The notes under the pieces are model-generated. The model was given only the letters and a program-made list of their open reading frames with translations, ran no database searches and had not been told where the DNA came from. The position numbers and the translations under genes are program-made. Below are positions 1 through 7,835 of a DNA stretch of 64,000 nucleotides, piece after piece; position 1 is the first letter of the stretch, and each line of letters begins with the position of its first letter. This DNA comes from Pontibacter oryzae (lineage in GTDB: Bacteria; Bacteroidota; Bacteroidia; Cytophagales; Hymenobacteraceae), in NCBI RefSeq assembly GCF_003576375.1, contig NZ_QWGE01000003.1, positions 558,001 through 622,000 of the forward strand, written 5' to 3'.

Positions 1-175
1 TTTAGTAATAATACATCGCGTTTGGGGCGGCATTTCAGGTTTTAATCCTTTTCTGCCAACGAACTAATGGTGCACCACTGAATAAATCCTGAAAATTTTT
101 CCAGCTCCGGCTTGTGTGTTAATTTAGTGTTAACTATATTAGCCTTCCGGTATAGTGTACCCCTTAATTCGGGTG

Positions 176-205
176 CAAAATTACTCCTTTGTTTTCTTTT
201 CCAAA
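176..205 (-). promoter_or_regulatory. Bacteroidota-type promoter firing off the left edge
   Basis: Read on the minus strand, TTTG (205-202), an 18-base spacer and TAATTTTG (183-176) match the Bacteroidota primary-sigma consensus TTTG-N19-TAnnTTTG. Transcription would start near 169 and leave the window, so a minus-strand gene with a long 5' leader is expected just to the left. That downstream gene is inferred. Confidence 0.5.
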
Positions 206-419
206 AGGAAAATCATAAAAGATTTTCTGCCACTCCGCTATATTCTCTGCTTTGCCAAGTTAACCTTTTGATTTAAAGGAAGTTGCTCCTGTGAAATATT
301 TTCAAATTTTACAGAATCGGCCATCGATTTTCAGCCAAAGCCCCTCGGTTGATGTATAAACTTTGATAACAGAGTCTAAAGCATCGCTAAAAACCAACAG
401 TAAAGAGGCCCGAAAAAGA

Positions 420-446
420 AAAAGCAGGGTATGAGCCCTGCTTTTA
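420..446 (-). terminator. Rho-independent terminator of the ATP-grasp cassette
   Basis: AAAGCAGGG and CCCTGCTTT form a perfect stem around a six-base loop. On the minus strand it is followed by a T-rich tract. It lies 25 bases past the stop of the ATP-grasp gene and so ends the three-gene minus-strand unit. Confidence 0.8.
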
Positions 447-471
447 TAGAATAGATTTGGTGGTGTGCTGC

Positions 472-1521
472 CTAAATCATAGCCACAGTTTTATTGCTCA
501 CCTGCACACCATACGTTTTTTTGTAATGTACTTTGCGCTCAAGGGCCTCAATAATCGGCTCTGAAAAGTCTACACCCTCTAGTTCGCTGGCATCGGGCAG
601 AGCGCCGGGGCTGAACACGTTTATCTCCATCAGCTTGTCGCCCACTATATCTAAGCCTACCAAGAACATGCCATCCTGTATTAGCTTGGGTTTTACCAGT
701 TCTACCAAATCGAGCATGCGCTGATCTACTTTGGCATGCTGGGCAGAGCCCCCGGCGTGCATGTTGCTTCTGATGTCGTCTTTGCTGTTTACACGGCGGA
801 TAGCGCAGTACTTGCCTTTATGCTGCAGTGCCTCGCCGTTCATCACAAACAGGCGCACGTCGCCTTCCGTGGCCTCTGGCAGGTACTCCTGGGCAATCAC
901 GTAGCCATCGCGGCTGATGGCCTCCACAATCTGATTCAGGTTAGTAGAGTCATTCTTCTTCACCATAAACACGCCTGAGCCGCCAGAGCCTTGCAGGGGC
1001 TTCAGGATGATATTGTTCTTCTGCTCGTTAAAGAACTGCTTAATCTCGTCTTTGTCGCGGGTGATGAGTGTACGCGGGCGCACTGCCTCCGGGAAGTGCT
1101 GAAAATACATCTTGTTCACGGCATCGGATAGCTTGGTCGGGTCGTTTAGCACGATCACGCCATGGCGCAAGGCCAGCTGGCCGAAAATAATGCCGGCGTT
1201 CTGGGCCCAGGCGCGGCCCTCGCCCTCAGAAGACGGGTCGTTGCGGAGCATGAGCACATCCAGGTCAGGGGCGGTAACACGTACTCTATTTACTTTCTCC
1301 CCCTGTATTGCCTCCAAGTAGGTGGTGCAGGATTTATACTTGTGCTTCGGGTCGGCTTGCACGGCCTCGGCACCCATGTATCCATCGGGGTAATAGGCCA
1401 GGTCGCCAACACCCATCAGGTACACGGTGTGGCCCTTGTTGTGCATGCGCTGCGCCAGGAAAATGGTGGTGTAAGATGCTTTCTCGGTATTTATATCGTT
1501 TACTACAAATCCTATCGTCAT
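472..1521 (-). CDS. Glutathione-synthase-like ATP-grasp ligase
   Basis: This 349-residue protein has the ATP-grasp fold of GshB-type ligases, which join a carboxylate to an amine through an acyl-phosphate. An N-terminal Rossmann-like region (1-125) is followed by the ATP-binding core: K174 in ILKP, the glycine loop QGSGGSG (177-183) and the metal-binding segment GLDIVG..LMEIN (289-301, with E299 and N301). It is the last gene of a minus-strand cassette with a DUF1704 metallopeptidase (41-base gap) and an N-formylglutamate amidohydrolase-like gene. No gshA is nearby, so a true glutathione role is unproven. Ligation of another amino acid or peptide is equally possible. The fold assignment is firm and the substrate is unknown. 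Confidence 0.85.
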   Translation of the reverse strand: MTIGFVVNDINTEKASYTTIFLAQRMHNKGHTVYLMGVGDLAYYPDGYMGAEAVQADPKHKYKSCTTYLEAIQGEKVNRVRVTAPDLDVLMLRNDPSSEGEGRAWAQNAGIIFGQLALRHGVIVLNDPTKLSDAVNKMYFQHFPEAVRPRTLITRDKDEIKQFFNEQKNNIILKPLQGSGGSGVFMVKKNDSTNLNQIVEAISRDGYVIAQEYLPEATEGDVRLFVMNGEALQHKGKYCAIRRVNSKDDIRSNMHAGGSAQHAKVDQRMLDLVELVKPKLIQDGMFLVGLDIVGDKLMEINVFSPGALPDASELEGVDFSEPIIEALERKVHYKKTYGVQVSNKTVAMI

Positions 1522-1562
1522 GGGGTGGTTTTTATACTTAGGTTGATAATGCGGTTGGAAGA

Positions 1563-3410
1563 TTATAGTAAGTTAAATACTGAAATACCGCTTTTAAGTT
1601 GTTCCAGCTTTGGTTGGATGCTGCTGTCGAGCAGGTAGCGAGGTTTTATCGGGACTGGGCGCAGCACTTTCCGGTAGATCAGTTCCTGCACAATCGGGAT
1701 GTAATCCTGCCGGATCTTGCCGATGAGCAGTGGTTCCAGTTCGTTGCCCTCCTTCAGGTAATTGAGCAGGTGCACCAAGCCGCGCAGGTATACGGCGTCT
1801 TTGGTAAGGCCGCCGCCACGGTGCACGCGCATGGTTACGTCCCAAGCTGTCTCATCGTCGAAGTGATACGCATCTTTTAAACGCCAAAAGTTATCTGTAA
1901 AGCTGCAGCCCTTGGTAAGATGGTACACAGCCACCACGCGGGCAGCTAAAATGCGCATACGCGTGTGGTCGAGGCCGCCCACCAGCCACTCGCTCAGCAC
2001 GGCAAGCCCTTCCTGCAGCTCCTCATAGCCCGGGCTGCCCACGTACAACTGGTGCAGCGGCTGTGCCTTGCCATTAAAGTATGTCAGGATATGGGTGCCA
2101 ACTTCATGCTGTATCAAAGCCTGGGCGCGGTGCCTCGGAATCTTGGCATCGGTTCCCACGTTTAACCTGCCCTTCGACACGATGAGCCCCACAATATCAT
2201 CCCGAACATCCACGCCAGACTCTAAGCCCGGGTATTGCTCTTTCAGGAAAGCGATCTCCTGCTCGGCCTGCGCCACAAACTCAGACACGGGAATAATCTC
2301 GGGAGAGGATTTGTGGTCAGATTCCGGAACAGTGGCAAGTATGCCTTCGGCTATTTTCAGTAGTTGGTCATCCACGGTGCCGTAAAGCTGCATGCTGCTG
2401 TAGAGAAAATCCGGTTTGTTGCGGTCTGCAAGCATGGTCAGCATCTTGTCCAGCTCATGGCGCTTGTCGCGGAACAGGTAGCCGAGCGTGGGGTCGTCTA
2501 CCTTCTCGATGGAAATGTTATAGAGCTTGCGCTTGAGCTGGTCGGCATCCACGGGCATGAGGCGGTAATGAAACGTAGGGGCCTTTTCATACTTAGCTTT
2601 TTTAAATTCCTCCCAGGCCTCGTTGTTGTTCACGGGGGTTACCAGCAGCAAAAACCGGAACTGGTCGCTTATACTTGTAAGTTGCTTATCGATGCGCCAC
2701 ACAACGCGGTTTACGGCCTGCCGCCCCAATGCCTGGAAATGCACCGGGTGATGTGTCGTCTGCACATTCACGAAGTCAAAAACAGTTTTCTTGATGGCGT
2801 TGGCCACTTTCTCGCGTAGCGTGCGCAGCAGCAAAGGGTAGATTTTTCCGGTAGAGTCGTTTTTGTAAATCGGTCGGAGCTGCAGGCCAAGCATCAGAAT
2901 GCTGTGTTTTTTCAGGTCCTCCTCCGGGATAAGGCAAAGCGGCTCCTGTAGCAAGGGCTTGTTGGTAGCGGTGCTTACCGAAGTATGGATGCCGCTCAGT
3001 TTTATATTTTGCAGCTCCTGCACAATGGTTTCTGTTGTAGTAGGTAACTGATGTTCCGGCCCCAACACCTTAAAGAGGTCAGTATCTGTGGTGCTGGGCA
3101 GAGCGGCCATCACCTCAATAATCATGAAAGCGCCAAACTGATCGGCCATGGCATTGGCTATACTTTGCACAAGCGGCCGTAGCTCCTCAGTACGCTCTTG
3201 GTGCGAGATAATGTAAGCGGCGTTAGCTTTAAGGAAGTCGGCAGTAGGGTGGTCTGGCTGGCCTTCAGGGTGGCGGAAAATCACCAAAAAGGGCAGGGGC
3301 CTGTCGATGTAGATAAGCCCGCCCTGCGGCAACCGGCGGTGCACCTGCTTGCCACGCTGCAGGCTACGGGTAATTTTACGGATAAAGCTATCAGTTATAC
3401 TTTCGATCAT
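1563..3410 (-). CDS. QEGLA-motif (DUF1704) zinc metallopeptidase, MATCAP-like
   Basis: This 615-residue protein carries HEVGTH (435-440) and QEGLA (466-470), the hallmarks of the DUF1704 family that is often annotated 'flavohemoglobin expression-modulating QEGLA motif protein'. Vertebrate members of this family (MATCAP/TMCP) are metallo-carboxypeptidases that remove the C-terminal tyrosine from tubulin. There HExxxH and a downstream Glu bind zinc. Residues 1-370 form a long N-terminal region without an obvious second domain. No signal peptide or membrane segment is seen, so the enzyme is probably cytosolic. It lies between an ATP-grasp ligase and an FGase-like gene on the same strand. Peptidase activity is inferred from the motif and the substrate is unknown. 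Confidence 0.85.
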   Translation of the reverse strand: MIESITDSFIRKITRSLQRGKQVHRRLPQGGLIYIDRPLPFLVIFRHPEGQPDHPTADFLKANAAYIISHQERTEELRPLVQSIANAMADQFGAFMIIEVMAALPSTTDTDLFKVLGPEHQLPTTTETIVQELQNIKLSGIHTSVSTATNKPLLQEPLCLIPEEDLKKHSILMLGLQLRPIYKNDSTGKIYPLLLRTLREKVANAIKKTVFDFVNVQTTHHPVHFQALGRQAVNRVVWRIDKQLTSISDQFRFLLLVTPVNNNEAWEEFKKAKYEKAPTFHYRLMPVDADQLKRKLYNISIEKVDDPTLGYLFRDKRHELDKMLTMLADRNKPDFLYSSMQLYGTVDDQLLKIAEGILATVPESDHKSSPEIIPVSEFVAQAEQEIAFLKEQYPGLESGVDVRDDIVGLIVSKGRLNVGTDAKIPRHRAQALIQHEVGTHILTYFNGKAQPLHQLYVGSPGYEELQEGLAVLSEWLVGGLDHTRMRILAARVVAVYHLTKGCSFTDNFWRLKDAYHFDDETAWDVTMRVHRGGGLTKDAVYLRGLVHLLNYLKEGNELEPLLIGKIRQDYIPIVQELIYRKVLRPVPIKPRYLLDSSIQPKLEQLKSGISVFNLL

Positions 3411-3470
3411 GTTTGGTGCGGCAGCTAAGTTCTATGCTATTCTACAGGCTTTAGGTTAAACGATAAACGA

Positions 3471-4280
3471 TCAAGAAGTATGGCTCACATTGGCCAGGGC
3501 CTCTAGCACGGGGTTGGTGGTGTGCTGCAGCGCAGCCCGTATTTCCTCTACCTGTTCCTGGTCTGGCTCACCGGTCCATTCATCCATAAAGAATTTCTTA
3601 AACTCGATGCTCATCACGCATATTTCATCGCCGAAGGTATCGTGGAGCCAGCGCATGAAGTGCCCGCCCTCGAACTTTACGTTCTCGCGCACATCCAGCT
3701 GCCGGCCCCGGTAGTCATAGTTGCTCAGGCTTTGGATAAAGGCATCTACCACAGGCGTCCATTTCTCACGGTTCATGTTGCCCGTGCCGATGTTTACCTC
3801 CGGGTTCTGCTCCGGATCGGCAGCAGGGCCGTTAGGGCCTTCGCGGCGGTGGTTGTAAGTATGCAGGTCGTAGACAACAAGGCAGCCGTGCTTTGCCAGC
3901 AGCTCGGTTAGCTGCCGTTTTACCGCTGCATAAAACTCCTCGTAGCGCCCCATCGATTCTTGCGCAAGCTCCTCAGGCAAGTCCTCTTTCCAAACCTTCA
4001 GGCCCCAGGCGTCCTCTGGCTTACGGTAAATGGCTTTCTCGGGCGGGCGGTTTAGGTCCAGTTCAAAGCGGGAGTAGTGCCCCACAATCTGATTATCGGC
4101 AACGCTTACCCATGCGGCCGTAAAAGGGTCTTCTTCGCGCAGCCGCTCTGCAGAGGTAAGGTTAAAGCGGCTGCTGAGGTTGGGGCGTACGATGTGGCCA
4201 TCGTGTATGGCGGTGGCTACCAACGGGCTGTTGCCGGTGCTAATGGTAAAGTATGGGGTATCGGTTTTTGTCTGTGTCAT
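3471..4280 (-). CDS. N-formylglutamate amidohydrolase family protein
   Basis: This 269-residue protein belongs to the FGase family of zinc amidohydrolases, which release glutamate from N-formylglutamate or related N-acyl amino acids. Family-typical segments are DLNRPP (75-80), YDLHTYNHRR (137-146) and FEGGHFMRW (203-211), with His, Asp and Glu residues likely to bind metal. It is the first gene of the minus-strand cassette, 60 bases upstream of the DUF1704 peptidase. No hutHUI genes are nearby, so histidine degradation is not supported by context. A role in releasing a small amino-acid product within the cassette is more likely but is inference. Confidence 0.8.
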   Translation of the reverse strand: MTQTKTDTPYFTISTGNSPLVATAIHDGHIVRPNLSSRFNLTSAERLREEDPFTAAWVSVADNQIVGHYSRFELDLNRPPEKAIYRKPEDAWGLKVWKEDLPEELAQESMGRYEEFYAAVKRQLTELLAKHGCLVVYDLHTYNHRREGPNGPAADPEQNPEVNIGTGNMNREKWTPVVDAFIQSLSNYDYRGRQLDVRENVKFEGGHFMRWLHDTFGDEICVMSIEFKKFFMDEWTGEPDQEQVEEIRAALQHTTNPVLEALANVSHTS

Positions 4281-4294
4281 AGTTCTGTATTTGT

Positions 4295-4306
4295 GTACAA
4301 TTGTAC
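4295..4306. promoter_or_regulatory. 12-base palindrome between divergent genes
   Basis: GTACAATTGTAC is a perfect palindrome 15 bases upstream of the FGase-like start and 101 bases upstream of the rhomboid start. Its minus-strand half contains TACAATTG, a near match to the TAnnTTTG -7 element, so a repressor bound here could cover the promoter. The operator role is a guess from position and symmetry. Confidence 0.3.
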
Positions 4307-4406
4307 CCTTTCCGGCAGCTGAAGGTTATATTTCGCCTCCTTGATAAGTTCTATTTTGAGCTTGAGATCGCCTTGCCTATTTTTGCGGGATATCATCCAA
4401 CATCTT

Positions 4407-5960
4407 ATGAAAACAGACTATACTGCCCAAGCCGAAGCCCTCAGCACAGAGCAGTTGCAAGGCATACTGGAAGATCACAGCCAATACGAGCCACAGGCCA
4501 TACTTGCCGTGATAGCGGAGATGGAACGCCGCGGGGTGGAAGTGCCTCAGCAGGAGCAGCTCAAGCAAGAGCTAAGCGCGCCGCTGCATCCAGCACCGGA
4601 AACGCTGAGCCAGAAATTCAAAAATTTCCTGCAGGTATTCGTACCCAAGGAGCACTATTTTGTAACGCCTATCCTGCTAAACCTAAACCTGCTTGTTTTT
4701 ATAGTCGGGGCCCTGCTTGGCGTGCATGTGCTGGACCCGGATGCAGAGCGGCTCGTGGAGCTTGGTGCTAACTTTGGGCCTTATACCTTAACCGGCCAGT
4801 GGTGGCGCCTGCTTACAAGTATGTTCCTGCATGGCGGCATTGTGCACCTGCTGTTTAACATGGTAGCGCTGATAAACATTGGCATGCAGCTGGAGGCGCT
4901 GGTTGGGCGCGTGCAATTTATACTTGCCTACCTGCTGTGCGGCCTTGCCGGCAGTATAGCCAGCCTCTGGTGGACCAGCCCGGAAATCAGCGTGTCGGTG
5001 GGTGCCTCGGGTGCTATTTTCGGATTGTTTGGCATGCTGTTGATGGTATTACTGCTAGAGCGCGAGCTCGATTGGAAGAGCAAACGCGCCATACTTGGCA
5101 ACATGGTTTTTGTGATAGGTATAAACCTGGCTTACGGCATGCGCGGCGGCATAGACAACGCAGCACACATAGGCGGCCTGGTGGCAGGCTTACTGGTAGG
5201 CGGTGTGCTGCTCTTACGCTCCAATCGCTACATCACGCAAAACTATGGCTTGCTGGGCAATGCGGTTACGGTAGTGGCCGGCATGCTGGCGCTCTTTATC
5301 TGGTTTAAGCAAATACCGTTTACCGGCAAGGTGCGTTACGCATACACCATGGAGCAGGTAGGCAAACTAGAGACCTCAGCCATAAAAGCCGCCCAGGCAC
5401 TGGACAAGGCCGGAAGCGACTATAACCCTGACGAACTGTTACCGCTGCTAACAGAAGGCATTGCACAATGGGAAGAGGGGGAGGTGCTGCTCGAAAACAT
5501 AGATGATGCCCCGGCGGGAGAGGAGGGGCGCGTGGCAGCCATGCTGGATTATGTGCGATTGCGTAAACTCTCTTACCAGATGCTGTACGACGACATGAAG
5601 GCCAACCGCCCGATCATGCACGCCAAGCAACAGCAAATGATGTATGCCATCAACCAATACGTGCATCAGATCCAAAACAATAGCTTTGATGAGGATAAGC
5701 CAGGCAACGTAACAATTCCTGAAATAAAAGACAGCCAGGGCAACCCCGTGCAGCCCGGCCAGATGCAGGAGGCTATCAGCGATCCGTTTTTTGTGATAGA
5801 CGGCGTAGAGATGGGCACAGAATCCGAAGCAGAACAGATAATGCAAAACATCAATCCGAATAGCATCGAGTCGATAACGGTTCTGAAGCCCGAGGAGGCA
5901 AAAGCCGCCTACGGAGAAAAAGCGGCTGGCGGTGCCGTGGTTATCACTACCAAGAAGTAA
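4407..5960 (+). CDS. Rhomboid intramembrane serine protease with TonB-plug-like tail
   Basis: From ATG 4407 the product is 517 residues. A soluble N-terminus (1-80) leads into the rhomboid core: HGGIVHLLFN (142-151), GASGAIFG (199-206, nucleophile Ser201) and AHIGG (253-257, catalytic His254), among six or more membrane segments. Residues 310-445 are soluble. The last 60 residues (DGVEMG, INPNSIESITVL, YGEKAAGGAVVITTKK) resemble the plug domain of SusC/TonB-dependent receptors, a module also seen on Bacteroidota M56/BlaR1-like proteases. An upstream in-frame start at 4341 would add 22 residues, but 4407 fits the family better. The substrate is unknown. Confidence 0.9.
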   Translation: MKTDYTAQAEALSTEQLQGILEDHSQYEPQAILAVIAEMERRGVEVPQQEQLKQELSAPLHPAPETLSQKFKNFLQVFVPKEHYFVTPILLNLNLLVFIVGALLGVHVLDPDAERLVELGANFGPYTLTGQWWRLLTSMFLHGGIVHLLFNMVALINIGMQLEALVGRVQFILAYLLCGLAGSIASLWWTSPEISVSVGASGAIFGLFGMLLMVLLLERELDWKSKRAILGNMVFVIGINLAYGMRGGIDNAAHIGGLVAGLLVGGVLLLRSNRYITQNYGLLGNAVTVVAGMLALFIWFKQIPFTGKVRYAYTMEQVGKLETSAIKAAQALDKAGSDYNPDELLPLLTEGIAQWEEGEVLLENIDDAPAGEEGRVAAMLDYVRLRKLSYQMLYDDMKANRPIMHAKQQQMMYAINQYVHQIQNNSFDEDKPGNVTIPEIKDSQGNPVQPGQMQEAISDPFFVIDGVEMGTESEAEQIMQNINPNSIESITVLKPEEAKAAYGEKAAGGAVVITTKK

Positions 5961-6084
5961 CACGCTGATTACCTGATTCCTGAGTTTATGTATGTCTAAA
6001 CATTATTAGGCTTTTAAAAAAATATTTGTGTAACTTGATCATAGTGAATATAGTACATCGGTGTTATACCTAACTATATAGCCT

Positions 6085-6258
6085 ATGGCCAAGTTATACA
6101 AACCTCTTTTAACGGCAGTAAGCGTCCTATTGCTGGCTTTGCTGATGCATGGCGCACGCGAAGGAGGGTTTTACCCTGCACAACTCCTGGTGCCACTGCT
6201 GTTATACCTAATAGGCTTAATAGCAGGCATTTTACTGAAACCAACTTTAACGGCTTAG
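6085..6258 (+). CDS. Small two-helix membrane protein
   Basis: This 57-residue reading frame starts at ATG 6085 and ends with TAG at 6256-6258. It has two hydrophobic segments (about 8-21 and 34-51) separated by a short polar loop. It lies in the same direction as the two small membrane-protein genes after it and could be co-transcribed with them. I do not recognise the family. The evidence is good topology and codon use only. Confidence 0.45.
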   Translation: MAKLYKPLLTAVSVLLLALLMHGAREGGFYPAQLLVPLLLYLIGLIAGILLKPTLTA

Positions 6259-6299
6259 GCTAACTTGCTTTTAAAGCTTGCCAATTTACCTTTGTGGCT

Positions 6300-6500
6300 A
6301 TGGCTACTCCCCAAAACACACCACCAAAAAACTGCCCGGCCTGTGGCGCTTCCGTGCCGGCTAACGCAACACAGTGTCCGGAATGCGGAGCAGCGCTGCC
6401 TCCAAAAAGTAAAAACTGGTTCCGAAACCTAACGCCTACAGAAATCTTCCTGATGGTTATCGGGCTTATCATGTTATCTATTGGTTTGGTAGCCGTGTGA
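6300..6500 (+). CDS. Small zinc-ribbon membrane protein
   Basis: This 66-residue protein has a zinc ribbon formed by CPACG and CPECG (two CxxC pairs 14 residues apart), a basic linker, and one C-terminal transmembrane helix (about 46-65). It would be tail-anchored with the ribbon in the cytoplasm. The in-frame GTG at 6294 is an alternative start. Its stop overlaps or abuts the next gene, suggesting translational coupling. Proteins of this layout are common in Bacteroidota but have no assigned job. Confidence 0.75.
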   Translation: MATPQNTPPKNCPACGASVPANATQCPECGAALPPKSKNWFRNLTPTEIFLMVIGLIMLSIGLVAV

Positions 6501-6502
6501 GT

Positions 6503-6877
6503 ATGAAAACGATCCGGCAACCATATTTTCTGCTTTGCCTGGCGCTATTCATGCTAAACCAGCTGCTAGAATGGCAGCAACTGTACATTCGCCCGCTCTA
6601 CTCGTACCTCGATGACCTGCTGTGCCTGCCCCTTAGCCTAACAATAGTGTTGGCAGCCGAACGCGCATACTTCCTCAACCCAGCATTTATACTTCCGAAG
6701 AGCCATATCTTACTGGCAATATTTCTGTTTAGTATTGTATTTGAGTTAGTGCTACCGTTCTGCTCATTAGCTTACACCGCTGATTTTTTGGATGTGGTGG
6801 CTTATGGCTTTGGCGGAATATTATATGCAGTGCTTCTTAATAATCCGCTGCAGGACTATAGTATACTAGCTGATTGA
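6503..6877 (+). CDS. Small polytopic membrane protein, family not recognised
   Basis: The product is 124 residues from ATG 6503. GTG 6497 would add two residues and overlap the preceding stop. It has about four hydrophobic segments (8-22, 37-53, 66-84, 92-112). The C-terminal DVVAYGFGGILYAVL loosely resembles VanZ-like proteins, which I would not treat as an assignment. It is coupled to the zinc-ribbon gene by an essentially zero-length gap. No catalytic motif is seen. Confidence 0.65.
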   Translation: MKTIRQPYFLLCLALFMLNQLLEWQQLYIRPLYSYLDDLLCLPLSLTIVLAAERAYFLNPAFILPKSHILLAIFLFSIVFELVLPFCSLAYTADFLDVVAYGFGGILYAVLLNNPLQDYSILAD

Positions 6878-6937
6878 CATGAAGCGTTGTACTAACTCAC
6901 GGAAGCATAAGCTATTTTTTAGATTTTTTTGGGCTGA

Positions 6938-6969
6938 GGCAACCTTTCGGGTTATAATGCATCTTTAGG
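6938..6969 (+). promoter_or_regulatory. Possible ECF-sigma-type promoter of the GIN-domain gene
   Basis: GGCAACCTTT at 6938-6947 followed after about 13 bases by GCATCTTTAGG resembles the AACC...GTCT layout of Bacteroidota ECF sigma factor promoters. It lies about 70 bases upstream of the GIN-domain start. The match to the -10 half is imperfect (ATCT rather than GTCT), so this is a candidate only. Confidence 0.3.
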
Positions 6970-7035
6970 AAAGAAAGCAGCCAACAGGGCTGCTGTTTAA
7001 TTTAAAATCATTCACTAAAATGACCTTATACAACT

Positions 7036-7761
7036 ATGAACATCAGGAAATTTTACACAGCCGCTCTTAGCGTATTCGCACTTGGTTTTTTACTGCTGCA
7101 TGTAACGGATGTTGCTGCGCAATCGCTTAGGGGCAATAAGCAAATAACCACGCAAGACCGCAAGGTGTCTAACATTAGAGGAATCGATGTGAGTGGCGGT
7201 TTTATTGTAGAGCTAACCCAAGGCAGCAACGAGGGCGTGCGCCTGGAAGCCGAGGAAAACCTGATCGACAACATTAAAACGGAAGTGCGTAACGGGGTGC
7301 TGCATATTTACAATGATAAAAGCGTGAGCACCAGCAAGGGTATGAAGGCTTACGTTACCCTGAAAAGCCTGGAAAGTATAGATATTAGCGGCGGTGTGAA
7401 GGTTGTCGGTAACTCTACCTTCAAATCATCGGCCCTGAAAGTTGATATGAGTGGCGGCTCCAACGTGAAACTTACCATTGATACCAAACAGCTGAAGGCC
7501 GACTTAAGCGGCGCGAGTAAAATAGAACTGCTGGGCAAAGTTGATGAAATGCATATGGAGATATCAGGAGCCTCCAGGATAGATGCCTCTGCACTAGAAG
7601 CACGCGAGGTGGAGGTGCATGCCAGTGGCGCGAGCAACGCCAAAGTATATGCCAAAGAGAGCCTGGATATTAACGCTTCTGGCGCTTCCGCAGTGCATTA
7701 TAAAGGTAGCCCAAGCATCACATCAAATGTGTCGGCAGCAGCCCGCGTATCAAGGTTATAA
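7036..7761 (+). CDS. Secreted GIN-domain (DUF2807) protein
   Basis: The product is 241 residues with a signal peptide ending near DVAAQ (about residue 29), followed by a putative auto-transporter adhesin head GIN domain (DUF2807). The body is a run of short beta repeats with recurrent [DE]-[IM]-S-G-[GA] units, for example DISGGV, DMSGGS, DLSGAS and EISGAS, typical of a right-handed beta-helix or solenoid. The location would be periplasm or outer-membrane surface. The ECF-like sequence upstream hints at envelope-stress control. The function of the family is poorly known. Confidence 0.9.
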   Translation: MNIRKFYTAALSVFALGFLLLHVTDVAAQSLRGNKQITTQDRKVSNIRGIDVSGGFIVELTQGSNEGVRLEAEENLIDNIKTEVRNGVLHIYNDKSVSTSKGMKAYVTLKSLESIDISGGVKVVGNSTFKSSALKVDMSGGSNVKLTIDTKQLKADLSGASKIELLGKVDEMHMEISGASRIDASALEAREVEVHASGASNAKVYAKESLDINASGASAVHYKGSPSITSNVSAAARVSRL

Positions 7762-7786
7762 GAGAAAACAACCTATTATTCAATAG

Positions 7787-7816
7787 AAAAGCAGCCTCAA
7801 GGTTGGGGCTGCTTTT
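7787..7816. terminator. Bidirectional terminator
   Basis: AAAAGCAGCC and GGCTGCTTTT form a ten-base-pair stem around a ten-base loop, with T-rich flanks on both strands. It sits between the convergent GIN-domain gene and M28 peptidase gene and serves both. Confidence 0.85.
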
Positions 7817-7835
7817 CTGTTTTGTAGAATACTGC

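Larger units (their letters stand above)
1..471. other. Gene-free left edge of the window
   Basis: I see no convincing coding region here. It holds a minus-strand promoter pointing out of the window to the left and the terminator of the minus-strand cassette that starts at 4280. The rest is AT-rich, with no repeat I can define. Confidence 0.5.

Noticed and set aside
472..1521. Classical glutathione synthetase (gshB)
   Set aside because: The fold fits but there is no gshA nearby and the partner genes are not glutathione genes, so I kept only 'ATP-grasp ligase'.
3471..4280. Histidine-degradation enzyme hutG
   Set aside because: No hutH, hutU or hutI in the window; gene context points elsewhere.
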